From Telmatactis stephensoni (Eukaryota; Cnidaria; Anthozoa; Actiniaria; Isophelliidae), in NCBI GenBank assembly GCA_029948255.1, contig JALIZF010001678.1:124001-188000 (forward strand): a stretch of DNA of 64,000 nt. Reading direction: 5' to 3'. The first letter of the stretch is position 1. Every line of letters starts with the position of its first letter. Under the pieces are notes generated by a model. That model was not told the DNA's origin, did not search any database, and saw nothing but the letters and a program-made list of their open reading frames with translations. Of the stretch, positions 11,298-20,828 are shown piece by piece. A program made the translations under genes and the position numbers.

Positions 11298-11978
11298 ATG
11301 GCTGAAAACACCGTTGAAAATCCTAGTCCGGACGCCGAAATCGAGGAAAATTGTGAAAAGCTAACTCCATGGTCAACAGTTTTCGTGGAAGAATTCGAAA
11401 TCCTATCAGAAGAAGAGTTAGCGAAAAGATTTGAGTCAGAAAAAGGAAAAGTTGGGCGACTCGAGATTACTGGCGACATCACTGAACCCGTCGAAAACGT
11501 TCTCAAGACTTTGAGCAATTTCTCCACACTTTGCTTGGCAATAGCTTCCCACTATGAAGCGAAAGGGAAATACTTAAAGATTCTCAGCTCCGATTTAAGT
11601 GAAGAAATCGATGAAGTACGAAAAGAAAACGAAATCCAAATTCAAAACAATCAAGTGATCGTAAACGAACGGCGAGACAAGGATAGAAAGTTTGAAGATG
11701 AAAGAGAGTCGTTAAACAAGTGCATTAAACAAACTAAAGAGGATCTTGAAGCAACAAGACAAAGAAATCTAGAGTTATGCGCCGATCTAAAAGAGAAAGA
11801 AACGGAAATTAAAGCCCTAGAGATGAAGATTAGACATTTATCAATTGCTGAAAGTGAAGTTGACACAGCTTCGCAGACTACTACTCGCACGAAGAAAGGC
11901 CTCCCGTCCGACTGGTCGAAAATTTGTAAAAAATTTAACGCCATTCAACCCAGAGGTACGACCCAATGCTGGCATTGA
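11298..11978 (+). CDS. gag: Gypsy gag, N-terminal coiled-coil frame
   Basis: The start is ATG at 11298; the longer frame begins at a GTG. The roughly 226-residue product is highly charged, and residues ~90-190 are a predicted coiled coil rich in E, K and Q (ESLNKCIKQTKEDLEATRQR). It probably serves particle assembly. The authentic gag sequence continues in the +1 frame: just after DWSK, a run of six A followed by TTTAAC (about 11928-11940) marks the point where this frame loses sense and the next one, starting NLTPFNPEV, gains it. This is either a one-base insertion in the A-run or a programmed +1 shift. Confidence 0.75.
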   Translation: MAENTVENPSPDAEIEENCEKLTPWSTVFVEEFEILSEEELAKRFESEKGKVGRLEITGDITEPVENVLKTLSNFSTLCLAIASHYEAKGKYLKILSSDLSEEIDEVRKENEIQIQNNQVIVNERRDKDRKFEDERESLNKCIKQTKEDLEATRQRNLELCADLKEKETEIKALEMKIRHLSIAESEVDTASQTTTRTKKGLPSDWSKICKKFNAIQPRGTTQCWH

Positions 11979-12828
11979 GGAATTCCTGGCAACCCTAAAC
12001 AGCAGACTCAGCGTGAGAGAGCCCCCATATAGTGATGATGAAAAACTATCAATTCTGAAGATGGTAGTCGAAGGCTCTGCCAGTCTACAAATACAAAGTT
12101 ATCCCACAGAGTTTCAGAACAACTTCCAAAGACTCTGCGAGCAGCTGGAGAGGGACTTTGGTAGGTTCTCCTGCCAAGAAGCAGCGATTGAAGCGATACG
12201 AGGAAAGGAAGGCAAACAAAAGCCAGCCGAAACACCAAGTGAGTTTCTTCGAAGATTACAACGACTGCTGAAGAAAGCTTTTGGAAGTAACTTCCAGGGA
12301 AGGAAAGATGTACAGTTAAGACTAGCCTTTGTTGATGGTCTCCAACCTCATATTCGTCAGCAGCTGGAAGCATTAGCAATCAATGACCTTGATGACCTCG
12401 TAGCAAAAGCAGAGATTTTTCATCACAAGAGATCACGACCCAAGGAATTCCAGATATGTGAGATGAGGAGCAGACCCACCCTGAACCTAGAGGGAGAATA
12501 CCGGTATCCAGACAGAAGGACCTGGTCAAAGCCCAAAGATGACTTCAAGAGGCAGAGGAAAGGTGATTGTTATCGCTGTGGAGAAGCAGGACACCACGCC
12601 AAAGAATGCCAGAATATATTGGATGGAAAAACATCAAGCAGACCCACCACAGGAAGCCCATCCACAATTTCTCACAACCAGACTGATAAGCCTTCCACTA
12701 CACAACCCAAGCAAAATGATTTCTTGGAGTATCTGAAGAAAGTCATTGAAGGATACGAGAGACAGACAGCAACTGCCGCTGAAGTACCCGTGAATCAACA
12801 GCAAAATCCAGTTCAATCTCAACAGTGA
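11930..12828 (+). CDS. gag: Gypsy gag, capsid and zinc-knuckle part
   Basis: This frame is formally open from 11845 but looks like gag only from about 11930. It encodes a retrotransposon capsid region (GIEEFLATLNSRL, then ETPSEFLRRLQRLLKKAFG) and a CCHC zinc knuckle CYRCGEAGHHAKEC (C-x2-C-x4-H-x4-C) that binds RNA. It ends at a TGA (12826-12828) in the same frame as pol, whose ATG is only nine bases further on. Gag-Pol could therefore be made by stop-codon readthrough. Confidence 0.85.
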
Positions 12829-12837
12829 TTTGAGTCA

Positions 12838-15800
12838 ATGGCCCCCGTAGTTAAAGATAAGCATTCTGAAACTGATATGACACATGAGGAAAAGGACAAG
12901 ACAAGCGATGGAGATGATCTGATGTCTGTTGAAGTCAACTCTGATATGGAAGGTAAATTGATGTCTAGTAATGATGAATCTAGTGGTGATGACATAGATA
13001 GTGGAAAGCTTGAGAGAACACTGTCTGTTGATGAGAGACTGCCAGAGACAATCCATGCTAGAAGTTTACAAGTAGACGAGTTGAGTGAGAGAGACATTGA
13101 TCCCCTGCAAGAAAGAATTGAAAATGACTGTGTGTCTGATGACATTTTGGGAGCTTTGATTTTCCCACGGGAAGGGGGCTGTCCTCATTTTGCTGTTACC
13201 ATAGAAACGAGCATTGATGTGATAACACTGTTGGACTTGGGAGCAGAAGCCACTGTCATAACCAAGGAATTATTTGAACAGTTATTACTGAGCAACCCAG
13301 GCTTACAGTTGATTGATGGGTGTGCTAAGATGTACAACGCAAGTAATGGAAGAGTCAAAACATATGGAAGATGTTGGCTGAACTTGAAATTTGGAACTAG
13401 GGTGATCAGGCACCCAGTTTATGTCTGTGATATTAGTAGCCCAATGCTGATTGGTGCTGATGTTCTGTGGAGATTATCTTGTGTCATTGATTTAGTCAAT
13501 GGAGTTCTGAGAAGTTGTACAAAGGAAGTGACACCCTTCGCTCAAGACTGGAAAGGAGTAAACACTGTTCAGGTAACACCCCAGGTGTGTGATGTTGAAG
13601 TACTAGAGACGGTGACTGTCCCTAAGTTAACAGATGCACAGCGCGTTAAGATGCGAGTAGCAAAGAATCAAGATATTGATGGAAAAGATGGAACAGTGCA
13701 TGCATCAGCAAGTCTGCTTGCATTAGGACTTGAAGTTGTTGACTGTATTGTTTCAACAAATAGACCATGGTTCTGGATTTATGTTAGAAATGTACAATAT
13801 AAAGATATTGTTCTGCAAAGAGGGAAGAGGATTGGCAAAGTGATTGCTCTAGATGCGCCAACCTTTGACACTGGTATATTAGTTATCGGAGACAAGCTAC
13901 CAGGAGCTACAGTGATTTCACCTGACGACACTGAAAGTACACCTGAATGGTTGAAAGCAAACAATGACACTGGCACATTTCACATTAAGAGATTAGAATT
14001 TCAAGACAGACCGTTGAGGAGCGAGGAAATTGATTGTTGCTTTGCAGAACCAACTGGATTAACAGTGAAGTTGAAAAGTCTGGAGTCGACCGAAAAGGAG
14101 AGAGGGAATGTTGTTAACCAGTCTGAACACTATGATGGCGAAGTAGAGAAAGCTGAAGAGCAGATGGAAATTGGCATGAGCTCAGTAGGGGAAGTAAACA
14201 TAGAAGAACAGATAAAGGATGCAGTAGAGAAAGCTGAAGCAGCAGATGAGGTACAGAAAGAACAGTTGTTAAAGTTGTTGTCAGAGTTCAAAGGGATATT
14301 CACCAAAGGCAAAAATGATGTTGGTATCACCACTCTTCATGAAGCTGAAATCCCCATTAACAAGGCAGGTGAGCCCATCTATACTAAACAATACAAAATA
14401 CCATGGGCTGCATATGACGACTTGAAAGATATAGTTGCTGAACTTGAATCAAATGGAATTATTCGCCCATGCAACAGTACATATAATTCCCCAGTATGGC
14501 CTGTCCTAAAATCTAATGGGACATGGAGGATGTGCATAGACTTTAGAAATCTGAACCGTAAAGTACCTATATCGAGATGGCCAATGGGAGACATTGACTA
14601 TTCCCTGTCTCGTTTGAAAAAGTCTGCATTTTTCTCAACTCTTGATGTTGCTAATGGCTTCTGGACAATACCAGTTAATGAAAAAGATCAGCATAAATTA
14701 GCATTTACTTTTGATGATGCGCAGTATACATGGACTCGGTTGCCATTTGGCTATGTGAACAGCCCTGCTGAATGGAACATTTTCTTACACAAGGTATTAC
14801 CAGATGTACGTGATAGACACCTGTCATTGTTCGTTGATGATGTCCTAGCCAATAGTGATGACTGGGATGAACACTTAAGTCAGTTAAGATATGTATTTGA
14901 ACAGTTTGCGAAGGCCGGTGTCAAAGTTCCCCTTCGTAAATGCCACTTTGCAAGATCGTCAGTTGATTACTTAGGGTACCGTCTGTCTTCAGAAGGAATT
15001 TCACCACAGACAAAGAAAACTCAGGTTATTCAGAACATACAAGACCCAAAGAATCAGACTCAGCTTCGTAGCATTCTAGGAACACTTAATTTCTATCGAA
15101 GGTTTATCAAGGACTATGCAAAAATCGCTGAACCACTTACAAAGCTTCTTCGCAAAGATGTGGAATGGAGATTTGGAAACGCTGAACATATAGCATTACA
15201 AGAACTTAAATCACAACTTTGTCAAGCACCTGTACTTGGTTACCCACAATTCTTTGCAGGAGCTGAGTTTATTGTTGAAACAACATGTTCTGACAATGCC
15301 ATGAGTGCTGTACTCTCACAAATTCAAGATGGTTCACCCAGAGTGATATCATATGCTAGCAAAAGTTTGTCACCTGCAGAAAAACGTTATGGTGAGTGTG
15401 AGAAACACTGTTTTACAGCCACATGGGCTATTTTGTATTTCAAACCTTACTTGTGTGGTCACCATGCCATTGTTAAAACCTCACACCACCCAGTAACATT
15501 CCTAGCAAACAAGAATAGTGAATTGTCTACTCGCGTCGGTAAATGGGCCCTTGTGCTACAGAGCCAGTCATTGGAAGTACAGTATAAGAAAAATTCTAAT
15601 ATGAAACATGTTGAAGGTTTAGCAAGTTTGCATGACTGTAGTACTGAATGCAGCAACTTGGACAGCAATGATGTAAATATAGAAAGACACTTCAAATGGG
15701 ATTCAGAACTTTGCACAAGAATGGAGTGTGTATATGCTGATGGTTGCTCATTTACTGATGTAAATCAAGAAACTAAAGCTGGTGCTGGAGTATACTGGCC

Positions 15801-17874
15801 CAAAGAAGATTACAACAAGTACAGCCATGGATATCTACTTGGTAAGCAAACTTCACAATATGCTGAATTAGCTGCTGCTTTGATTGCTTTAACACAAGCT
15901 ATTGACCTGAATCTCAGTGAAGTAGTTTTATGTACTGACTCTGAATATGTTGTAAAAACTTTTCTGGAATATCTACCAAGATGGAAAAACTCTGGGATGT
16001 TGAACAGTAAAGGAAAGCATGTGAAGAATTCAAATATTATCTCAGCTATTGATTCATTGATTAATACATCGGGTATTGATGTCTACTGGAAAAAGGTGAA
16101 AGGTCATTCACAAAAGAGTGGGCCTGATAAGTACGGTAATGATCATGCTGACAGTCTTGCTAAAGATGGAGCTGAAAATGGACTGGAGTGGGAACTGGAC
16201 CCTCACCTCATTCCAGAGGGTGCTCAGTATGTCAGGACTGTAACAACAAACCAAAATCAAAGTCTGGACGATCAAATGACTGAGGATGATCCAATCTCAA
16301 ACTCACATGTAACATACAGCTTCTATCCTGAGGAACCTAGTGACGACCTTGTACAAGCGCAGGACAGTGATTCTGACCTTGGCCCTTTGAAACAGTTGTT
16401 AGAGGGTAAGGTAATGGAACTTTCAGATGAAAATCTGAAGAACAATAGAGAATTACGGTTGATGTACAACAGAAAGAAATCCTTCACAGTTGAAAAAGGA
16501 TTATTGATGTTTATGAAAGATCAAGAGGGTTGTATTTTGAAGTATGTTGTGATACCAAAATCGTATCGTGATTTGTTTATTTGGTATATTCATGATCACC
16601 CAACATCAGGACATAGGGGTATTGACATTACTTACAAGATTGCAGCTCAATCAGCTTTCTGGATAAACATGTACAAAGACATTAAGAACTATGTTGAACG
16701 CTGTGTTATATGTTGTCGTCATCTACCTAAGAGATGTCTTTACAAGGCACCACTACGACCACAGCTTACGTCGTCACCTTGGAGTCATGTTATGATAGAC
16801 TTTGTTGGACCGTTGGTTAAAAGTTCCAGAGGCAACCAGTACTGTTTAGTTCTTGTTGACTTATTTTCTAAATATGTGGAAGCACTCCCTACTCACAATA
16901 TGGAAGCAGGGACTGTAGCAAAAATGCTAGTACATCATGTTTTCAGTAGGTGGGGACTACCTACCAAACTTTCATCAGATCAAGGGACTCATTTTACAGC
17001 CAAAATTGTTCAAGAACTCTGTAAAATGCTCGAAATCAAACAAAACTTCCATATATCATGGCACCCTGAGTCAGGGGGAGCTGTAGAAAGAACCAACAAG
17101 ACCATTATGGAAGTACTGAAGAAATATGTGAAAGGAACAGGCAAAGATTGGGACTTACACCTTCCACTTGTGTTAATGGCCCTGCGATCAACTCCTCACA
17201 GTACAACTAATGTCTCACCACATGAAGTGATGACAGGACGGCGGATGACACTCCCTCATCACCTAGTCTTCGCTTATCCAGAAGCAGCCGGTGGACACGA
17301 TTCAGAATACTCATATGTAACTGAGTTGCAAGAAAACCTTAGGCATACATTTGCATTTGTGAGGGAAAATCTTGAATCAGCTGCCAAGGTCAATAAGAAC
17401 ATTTATGACAGAAGAGCTACTGCAAAAGAGTACAACATTAGTGATAAAGTGTTCTACTTCCAGTTTGCCAACATGAAGAAGAAAAGGAAAAAGTTCCTCA
17501 CTTGCTGGAGCGGACCCTACAAAATCACAGATAAAGCCTCCTCAGTTACATACCAAATCAATGTCAATGGTAAGAAGAAGTGGGTCCACTCCAATCAACT
17601 GAGACCGTACTTTGGACCAGCCCCACAGCATAGTACAAGTCCTTGTAGTACAGAAACATCAGCTATTTCAAGTGTACCATCATTAACCACAGATGACACT
17701 GAGGACAAAGAGGTAGAAGAACCCATGCAGAATGATGATCAAGACAGCCAAACAGTTGAGCCAACGCAAGAAGAACCTATCAGCAGTAAACAGAAGACTA
17801 AGAAGACCAGAGAAGGCCACATCGACCAAGGAAACATCATCAAAGCAAGAACCAGAAGTGCACATAAGAAATGA
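12838..17874 (+). CDS. pol: Gypsy pol polyprotein (PR-RT-tether-RNase H-IN)
   Basis: 1678 codons in one frame. An acidic leader (~1-105) is followed by the protease: DLGA with Asp133, where the family has D-T/S-G, then IGADVLWRL. Reverse transcriptase has FVDD with Asp667. The first RNase H (~800-900) keeps a Glu but has Thr816 and Ser882 where catalytic Asp residues belong, so it resembles the retroviral tether. A second RNase H (~962-1110) is intact: Asp968, Glu1010, Asp1034, His1090, Asp1102. Integrase follows with an HHCC finger, Asp1321, Asp1381 and Glu1417 (DD35E spacing), then WSGPYKI, a GPY/F motif. The charged tail shows no chromodomain. The product would copy and integrate the element. 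Confidence 0.93.
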   Translation: MAPVVKDKHSETDMTHEEKDKTSDGDDLMSVEVNSDMEGKLMSSNDESSGDDIDSGKLERTLSVDERLPETIHARSLQVDELSERDIDPLQERIENDCVSDDILGALIFPREGGCPHFAVTIETSIDVITLLDLGAEATVITKELFEQLLLSNPGLQLIDGCAKMYNASNGRVKTYGRCWLNLKFGTRVIRHPVYVCDISSPMLIGADVLWRLSCVIDLVNGVLRSCTKEVTPFAQDWKGVNTVQVTPQVCDVEVLETVTVPKLTDAQRVKMRVAKNQDIDGKDGTVHASASLLALGLEVVDCIVSTNRPWFWIYVRNVQYKDIVLQRGKRIGKVIALDAPTFDTGILVIGDKLPGATVISPDDTESTPEWLKANNDTGTFHIKRLEFQDRPLRSEEIDCCFAEPTGLTVKLKSLESTEKERGNVVNQSEHYDGEVEKAEEQMEIGMSSVGEVNIEEQIKDAVEKAEAADEVQKEQLLKLLSEFKGIFTKGKNDVGITTLHEAEIPINKAGEPIYTKQYKIPWAAYDDLKDIVAELESNGIIRPCNSTYNSPVWPVLKSNGTWRMCIDFRNLNRKVPISRWPMGDIDYSLSRLKKSAFFSTLDVANGFWTIPVNEKDQHKLAFTFDDAQYTWTRLPFGYVNSPAEWNIFLHKVLPDVRDRHLSLFVDDVLANSDDWDEHLSQLRYVFEQFAKAGVKVPLRKCHFARSSVDYLGYRLSSEGISPQTKKTQVIQNIQDPKNQTQLRSILGTLNFYRRFIKDYAKIAEPLTKLLRKDVEWRFGNAEHIALQELKSQLCQAPVLGYPQFFAGAEFIVETTCSDNAMSAVLSQIQDGSPRVISYASKSLSPAEKRYGECEKHCFTATWAILYFKPYLCGHHAIVKTSHHPVTFLANKNSELSTRVGKWALVLQSQSLEVQYKKNSNMKHVEGLASLHDCSTECSNLDSNDVNIERHFKWDSELCTRMECVYADGCSFTDVNQETKAGAGVYWPKEDYNKYSHGYLLGKQTSQYAELAAALIALTQAIDLNLSEVVLCTDSEYVVKTFLEYLPRWKNSGMLNSKGKHVKNSNIISAIDSLINTSGIDVYWKKVKGHSQKSGPDKYGNDHADSLAKDGAENGLEWELDPHLIPEGAQYVRTVTTNQNQSLDDQMTEDDPISNSHVTYSFYPEEPSDDLVQAQDSDSDLGPLKQLLEGKVMELSDENLKNNRELRLMYNRKKSFTVEKGLLMFMKDQEGCILKYVVIPKSYRDLFIWYIHDHPTSGHRGIDITYKIAAQSAFWINMYKDIKNYVERCVICCRHLPKRCLYKAPLRPQLTSSPWSHVMIDFVGPLVKSSRGNQYCLVLVDLFSKYVEALPTHNMEAGTVAKMLVHHVFSRWGLPTKLSSDQGTHFTAKIVQELCKMLEIKQNFHISWHPESGGAVERTNKTIMEVLKKYVKGTGKDWDLHLPLVLMALRSTPHSTTNVSPHEVMTGRRMTLPHHLVFAYPEAAGGHDSEYSYVTELQENLRHTFAFVRENLESAAKVNKNIYDRRATAKEYNISDKVFYFQFANMKKKRKKFLTCWSGPYKITDKASSVTYQINVNGKKKWVHSNQLRPYFGPAPQHSTSPCSTETSAISSVPSLTTDDTEDKEVEEPMQNDDQDSQTVEPTQEEPISSKQKTKKTREGHIDQGNIIKARTRSAHKK

Positions 17875-18027
17875 AAGAAACACTTGAACTTTTTATAAGC
17901 AGCTTTATTTGAACATTGACACTTGATACATTTCATGTTACTGTTTTTACATTTTGTTATTAGTTCTCAACTGTATAAGTGGAAGGAACACACAGGGGAG
18001 GACCCCATAGAGTTCCTTCAGAGGGAT

Positions 18028-18175
18028 TGTAACAGTGATGCTTTGCATCAGAATGGTAGACCGGCATGCTTTGCGGCAGCGTGCTGGTGTGAGAGTGTTT
18101 TTACTGTGAGAATGTATAGTTGGAATTTTGTGAGGATTAAAAAGCCTTCAAAGTTAGCAAATTCGTGTTATTACA
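18028..18175 (+). repeat. Gypsy 3' LTR
   Basis: Identical to the 5' LTR. A weak purine tract CAGAGGGA precedes it directly (18019-18026). About 150 bases of non-coding sequence separate it from the pol stop. Confidence 0.95.
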
Positions 18176-18257
18176 GCATTCTACTTTTCAAAGTTTTTCA
18201 TTGCGGTTCAGGATATGCTCGCCTCGCGTTCGAACTTCTCCTTCAGACTGTATTGTT

Positions 18258-19770
18258 TGAAAACAATACAATACAATACATTTTATTTTGCAAACATTAT
18301 TACATTAGAGATTTCATTTTTGGCAGAATTACAATGGGTAGGTTTAGTTACAAAAAGTATGTGCATTCTTATTTGTAATTTTAAGAGTTTTCTTTTTTGA
18401 ATGCCTAGCTATAGACTAAATTAACTGCGGGTTTTCGTGTTAGCCACTAGTCATTTTATGTTATGAAAAGTATAATAAATGGATGTGTCCTTATAATAAT
18501 ATAAATCTATACGTACATACATACAATTTACCTATAGTATAATAAGCAATTATTGGATGAGTTCGAGTAGGATATGGGGAATTATTAAGGCCGAGATTTG
18601 TGTTATCTGCCGAAGCCGAAGGCTGAGGCAGATAACACAAACCGAGGCCTTAATAATTCCCCATATCCTACGAGAAACGAATTCAATAATTGTTTTATTA
18701 TTTTTTGAAAATAATTTTTTCTCAGTTGTGCTTTGTTGACAAGAATACATGTTGTTGTTGTTTTCCCGCTTTTGGCATGAATTGCATAAATTAGCGTGAC
18801 GTCATACCGCAAGCTAATTTTCCATATTCGAGAAAATTACGTCATAACTTCGAATAATGGTTTTCAACATTTTCATAACTCCAAATTTGGGCAGCTAGCC
18901 GGCGACTATGGTAATTTATCCGGTGGCTCTTAGCCAATCAAAACTTTTGAATTATTTTCAAAATATAATAACTATAATTATTAATCATAGCAAAGTAATT
19001 ATAATTATAATAATATATGAAAATGTAATTATTGGTATCAATAGAGAGTAGTTGTATTACTGAACAAGCAATTATTGTGTGTTCTGTGCTTGCTGTCTCT
19101 GTACCAAGAGCACCTTAATTTTCTTTTTGAATAAATATGTGTTCTTAAATTCTTTGGTTGGAATTTATTTCCATAGGTCAGAAGCTATAGCACTAATGGT
19201 TTGTTTTCCTAAGTTTGTTTTGAATTTTTGTTTGTAAAGATTTTGATTTGCAACATACCTAGTGTTCTATCTCTGTATATTTTTTGCAAAATCAAAGTAA
19301 TCGTCAAAAATAGATGGTAGCTGATTTGTTTGCCATAGGCGGATAAATTTTAAAGAATTCAATGTGAAAATATTTGGACTGTTAGCAGATCTAGGAGATT
19401 GATAAAAGGTAAAGCATTTGAGGTGTTTTTACCATAGAGTGTTGCAAAGAATAGTATCCTTACTATGTGATTTTGTTTTACTTGTATCTTCGTCAGGTGA
19501 GTTTTATAGGCACTTCCCCATGCAACAATTGCATACGTTAAGTATGGGTAAACTAGACTGTAATAAATTGTTTTCATTTGTGTTAACGAAACATAGTGTC
19601 TGAGTTTTAAAAAAATACCAGAACTCCTTGATAGGCGTGAGCTTAAGAAGAAGGAGATGTGCAATATTTCAATCCCATCTGCTTGTACATTTCTTAACCT
19701 TGTGTTTTTTATTAGGCTCTTGGTAATTTGCTTCCAAATTAACTCAGTTTTGAAACAATCCAATTTCTAG
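18258..19770 (-). mobile_element. 5'-truncated LINE fragment (CR1/Jockey-like)
   Basis: On the minus strand 19763-19359 encodes the end of a non-LTR reverse transcriptase: after a short degenerate start it reads SRSSGIFLKLRHYVSL, then YYSLVYPYLTYAIVAWG, the family's thumb region. The 3' end (low coordinates) carries tandem ATTGT units, a typical LINE tail. The rest of the 3' part is non-coding AT-rich sequence interrupted by the palindrome at 18556-18690. Stops and truncation make it inactive. Confidence 0.75.
18556..18690. repeat. Palindrome with GNA-tip core, copy 1
   Basis: Arms of about 45 bases (GGATATGGGGAATTATTAAG and its complement, then TTTGTGTTATCTGCC) close on the core GA-AGCC-GAA-GGCT-GA at 18612-18626. 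The core fold is shared with palindromes at 24533-24640, 34505-34685 and 36460-36580, although the arm sequences are unrelated. Confidence 0.85.
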
Positions 19771-20557
19771 GCTCAGATTTAAGCCGTCGATTTGATGCGC
19801 TTGCGCTCCTCATCTTGGGAGCCTATCCAATCTCCCATTGTAAAGAGTTCGCAGAGCTTGTGTCTCTGTTCGAAACGGCTAGTCTGCTGCCAATTTGAAC
19901 ATGGCCATGTCGGTTACTTCCCGGAATGTCCCTGGCAAGTCTTGTTACCCAAACTGTCCGCTAGAATATTGAGGACATTGAGCATTGGCGCTGTAGGCTA
20001 GAGGGGATGAAGGGCCGGCCATTTGCTTGTAGAATTCACCGTGGTGGATACAATTCGACGCTAAACAGTGGTTTGTCTTCATGCATCTCCGTTTGTGTTC
20101 TCTCGTTGGGTCGATCTGTCATTGTGGTTGTTTTTTCGGCGATTTGAACCCAGTGAGTTGATTCCAAAATCTTGTGATTTCCACCTCGAACTTGTGATTG
20201 TGCCTGCGCATTGTCGCTTTGAAGAAAGTAAGGTATTCGATGGTCAATCTCTCCACGGCTTCCGGATCGGGGTTCTTGCTGGCCAGATGTTGACTAACAT
20301 TCGGCTGCCAGCTGTTTGGTCGCATTATGAGCCGCATAATAGTTGGCGCTATACCCCTTCTTTCACGTGCATCAAAGTCCTTGGCCCTAATGGACCTGAG
20401 TTCTCTCTGTCCCATCCTTTTGGTGTTGACTCTATTTAGTCTTGAGTCATGGATGGTTTGGTTGGTTTTTCTCCGTAGTTTAAGTTTTGGCTCTCGTTTG
20501 AGTTTAGGAAGCCGGGTTCCATGGCTGTGGGTGTACTAAAACATGAAACCAGTGGTG
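19771..20557. other. Interior of split-direct-repeat element, no gene recognised
   Basis: Two overlapping frames of 98-123 codons exist on opposite strands (20068-20439 plus, 20119-20415 minus). Neither shows a known domain, and both lie in the same GC-moderate non-coding style as the rest of the element. Confidence 0.4.
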
Positions 20558-20623
20558 GCGGTCGCATGTCTCCATCTCTTATTGAACGAGCGTGAAAGGG
20601 ACTGCCGCGAATAGTATGCTATT
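20558..20623 (+). repeat. Split direct repeat B1
   Basis: 66 bp identical to B2 (20829-20894). It starts GCGGTCGCATGTC and ends AGTATGCTATT. Its last four bases, TATT, are also the first four of A2. Confidence 0.9.
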
Positions 20624-20637
20624 CGCGCCAGTCCCTT
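20596..20637. other. Putative recombinase crossover site (lox-like)
   Basis: At the B1/A2 junction two 18-bp arms face each other (AAGGGACTGCCGCGAATA and TATTCGCGCCAGTCCCTT; 17 of 18 positions pair) around the 6-bp spacer GTATGC. A tyrosine recombinase site has this shape. A1 carries only the right arm; B2 carries the left arm plus spacer, as expected if a circular intermediate was opened by integration. Confidence 0.55.
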
Positions 20638-20695
20638 ACAGAGCGAGTATAAATAAGAGCTGCACACCTCACTTCGGCCCAGTTCGCGTAAGACT
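20620..20695 (+). repeat. Split direct repeat A2
   Basis: Second copy of A1, identical over 76 bp, including TATAAATA and the initiator-like CCAGTTC. It lies between B1 and B2. Confidence 0.9.
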
Positions 20696-20828
20696 CTTTC
20701 GACAGTAGGTCGATTATGGCAATCCTTCTTTCCTTTCGCGTTTGTTCTCCGGCCTAATGCATCCGCGCTTTTCCATTTTCCCTCCCTCCCAGTCCCAATG
20801 TGTTCAGTCACTTCCAACTCCTACAAGC

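Larger units (their letters stand above)
11006..18175 (+). mobile_element. Ty3/Gypsy LTR retrotransposon, full length (7.17 kb)
   Basis: Identical 148-bp LTRs (11006-11153 and 18028-18175) begin TGTAACAG and end TTATTACA, and are flanked by GCAT (11002-11005 and 18176-18179), a 4-bp target duplication. The order is LTR, primer site, gag (two overlapping frames), pol, LTR. pol runs protease, reverse transcriptase, degenerate RNase H, second RNase H, integrase with a GPY/F end. There is no envelope frame. Identical LTRs imply a recent insertion. It sits in the interior of the split-direct-repeat element, in the same orientation. Confidence 0.95.

Noticed and set aside
11651..11944. Minus-strand frame opposite gag
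   Set aside because: Shadow of the gag coiled-coil region.
20068..20439. 123- and 98-codon frames on opposite strands as possible recombinase remnants
   Set aside because: No R-H-R-Y arrangement or other tyrosine recombinase signature could be seen in either frame.
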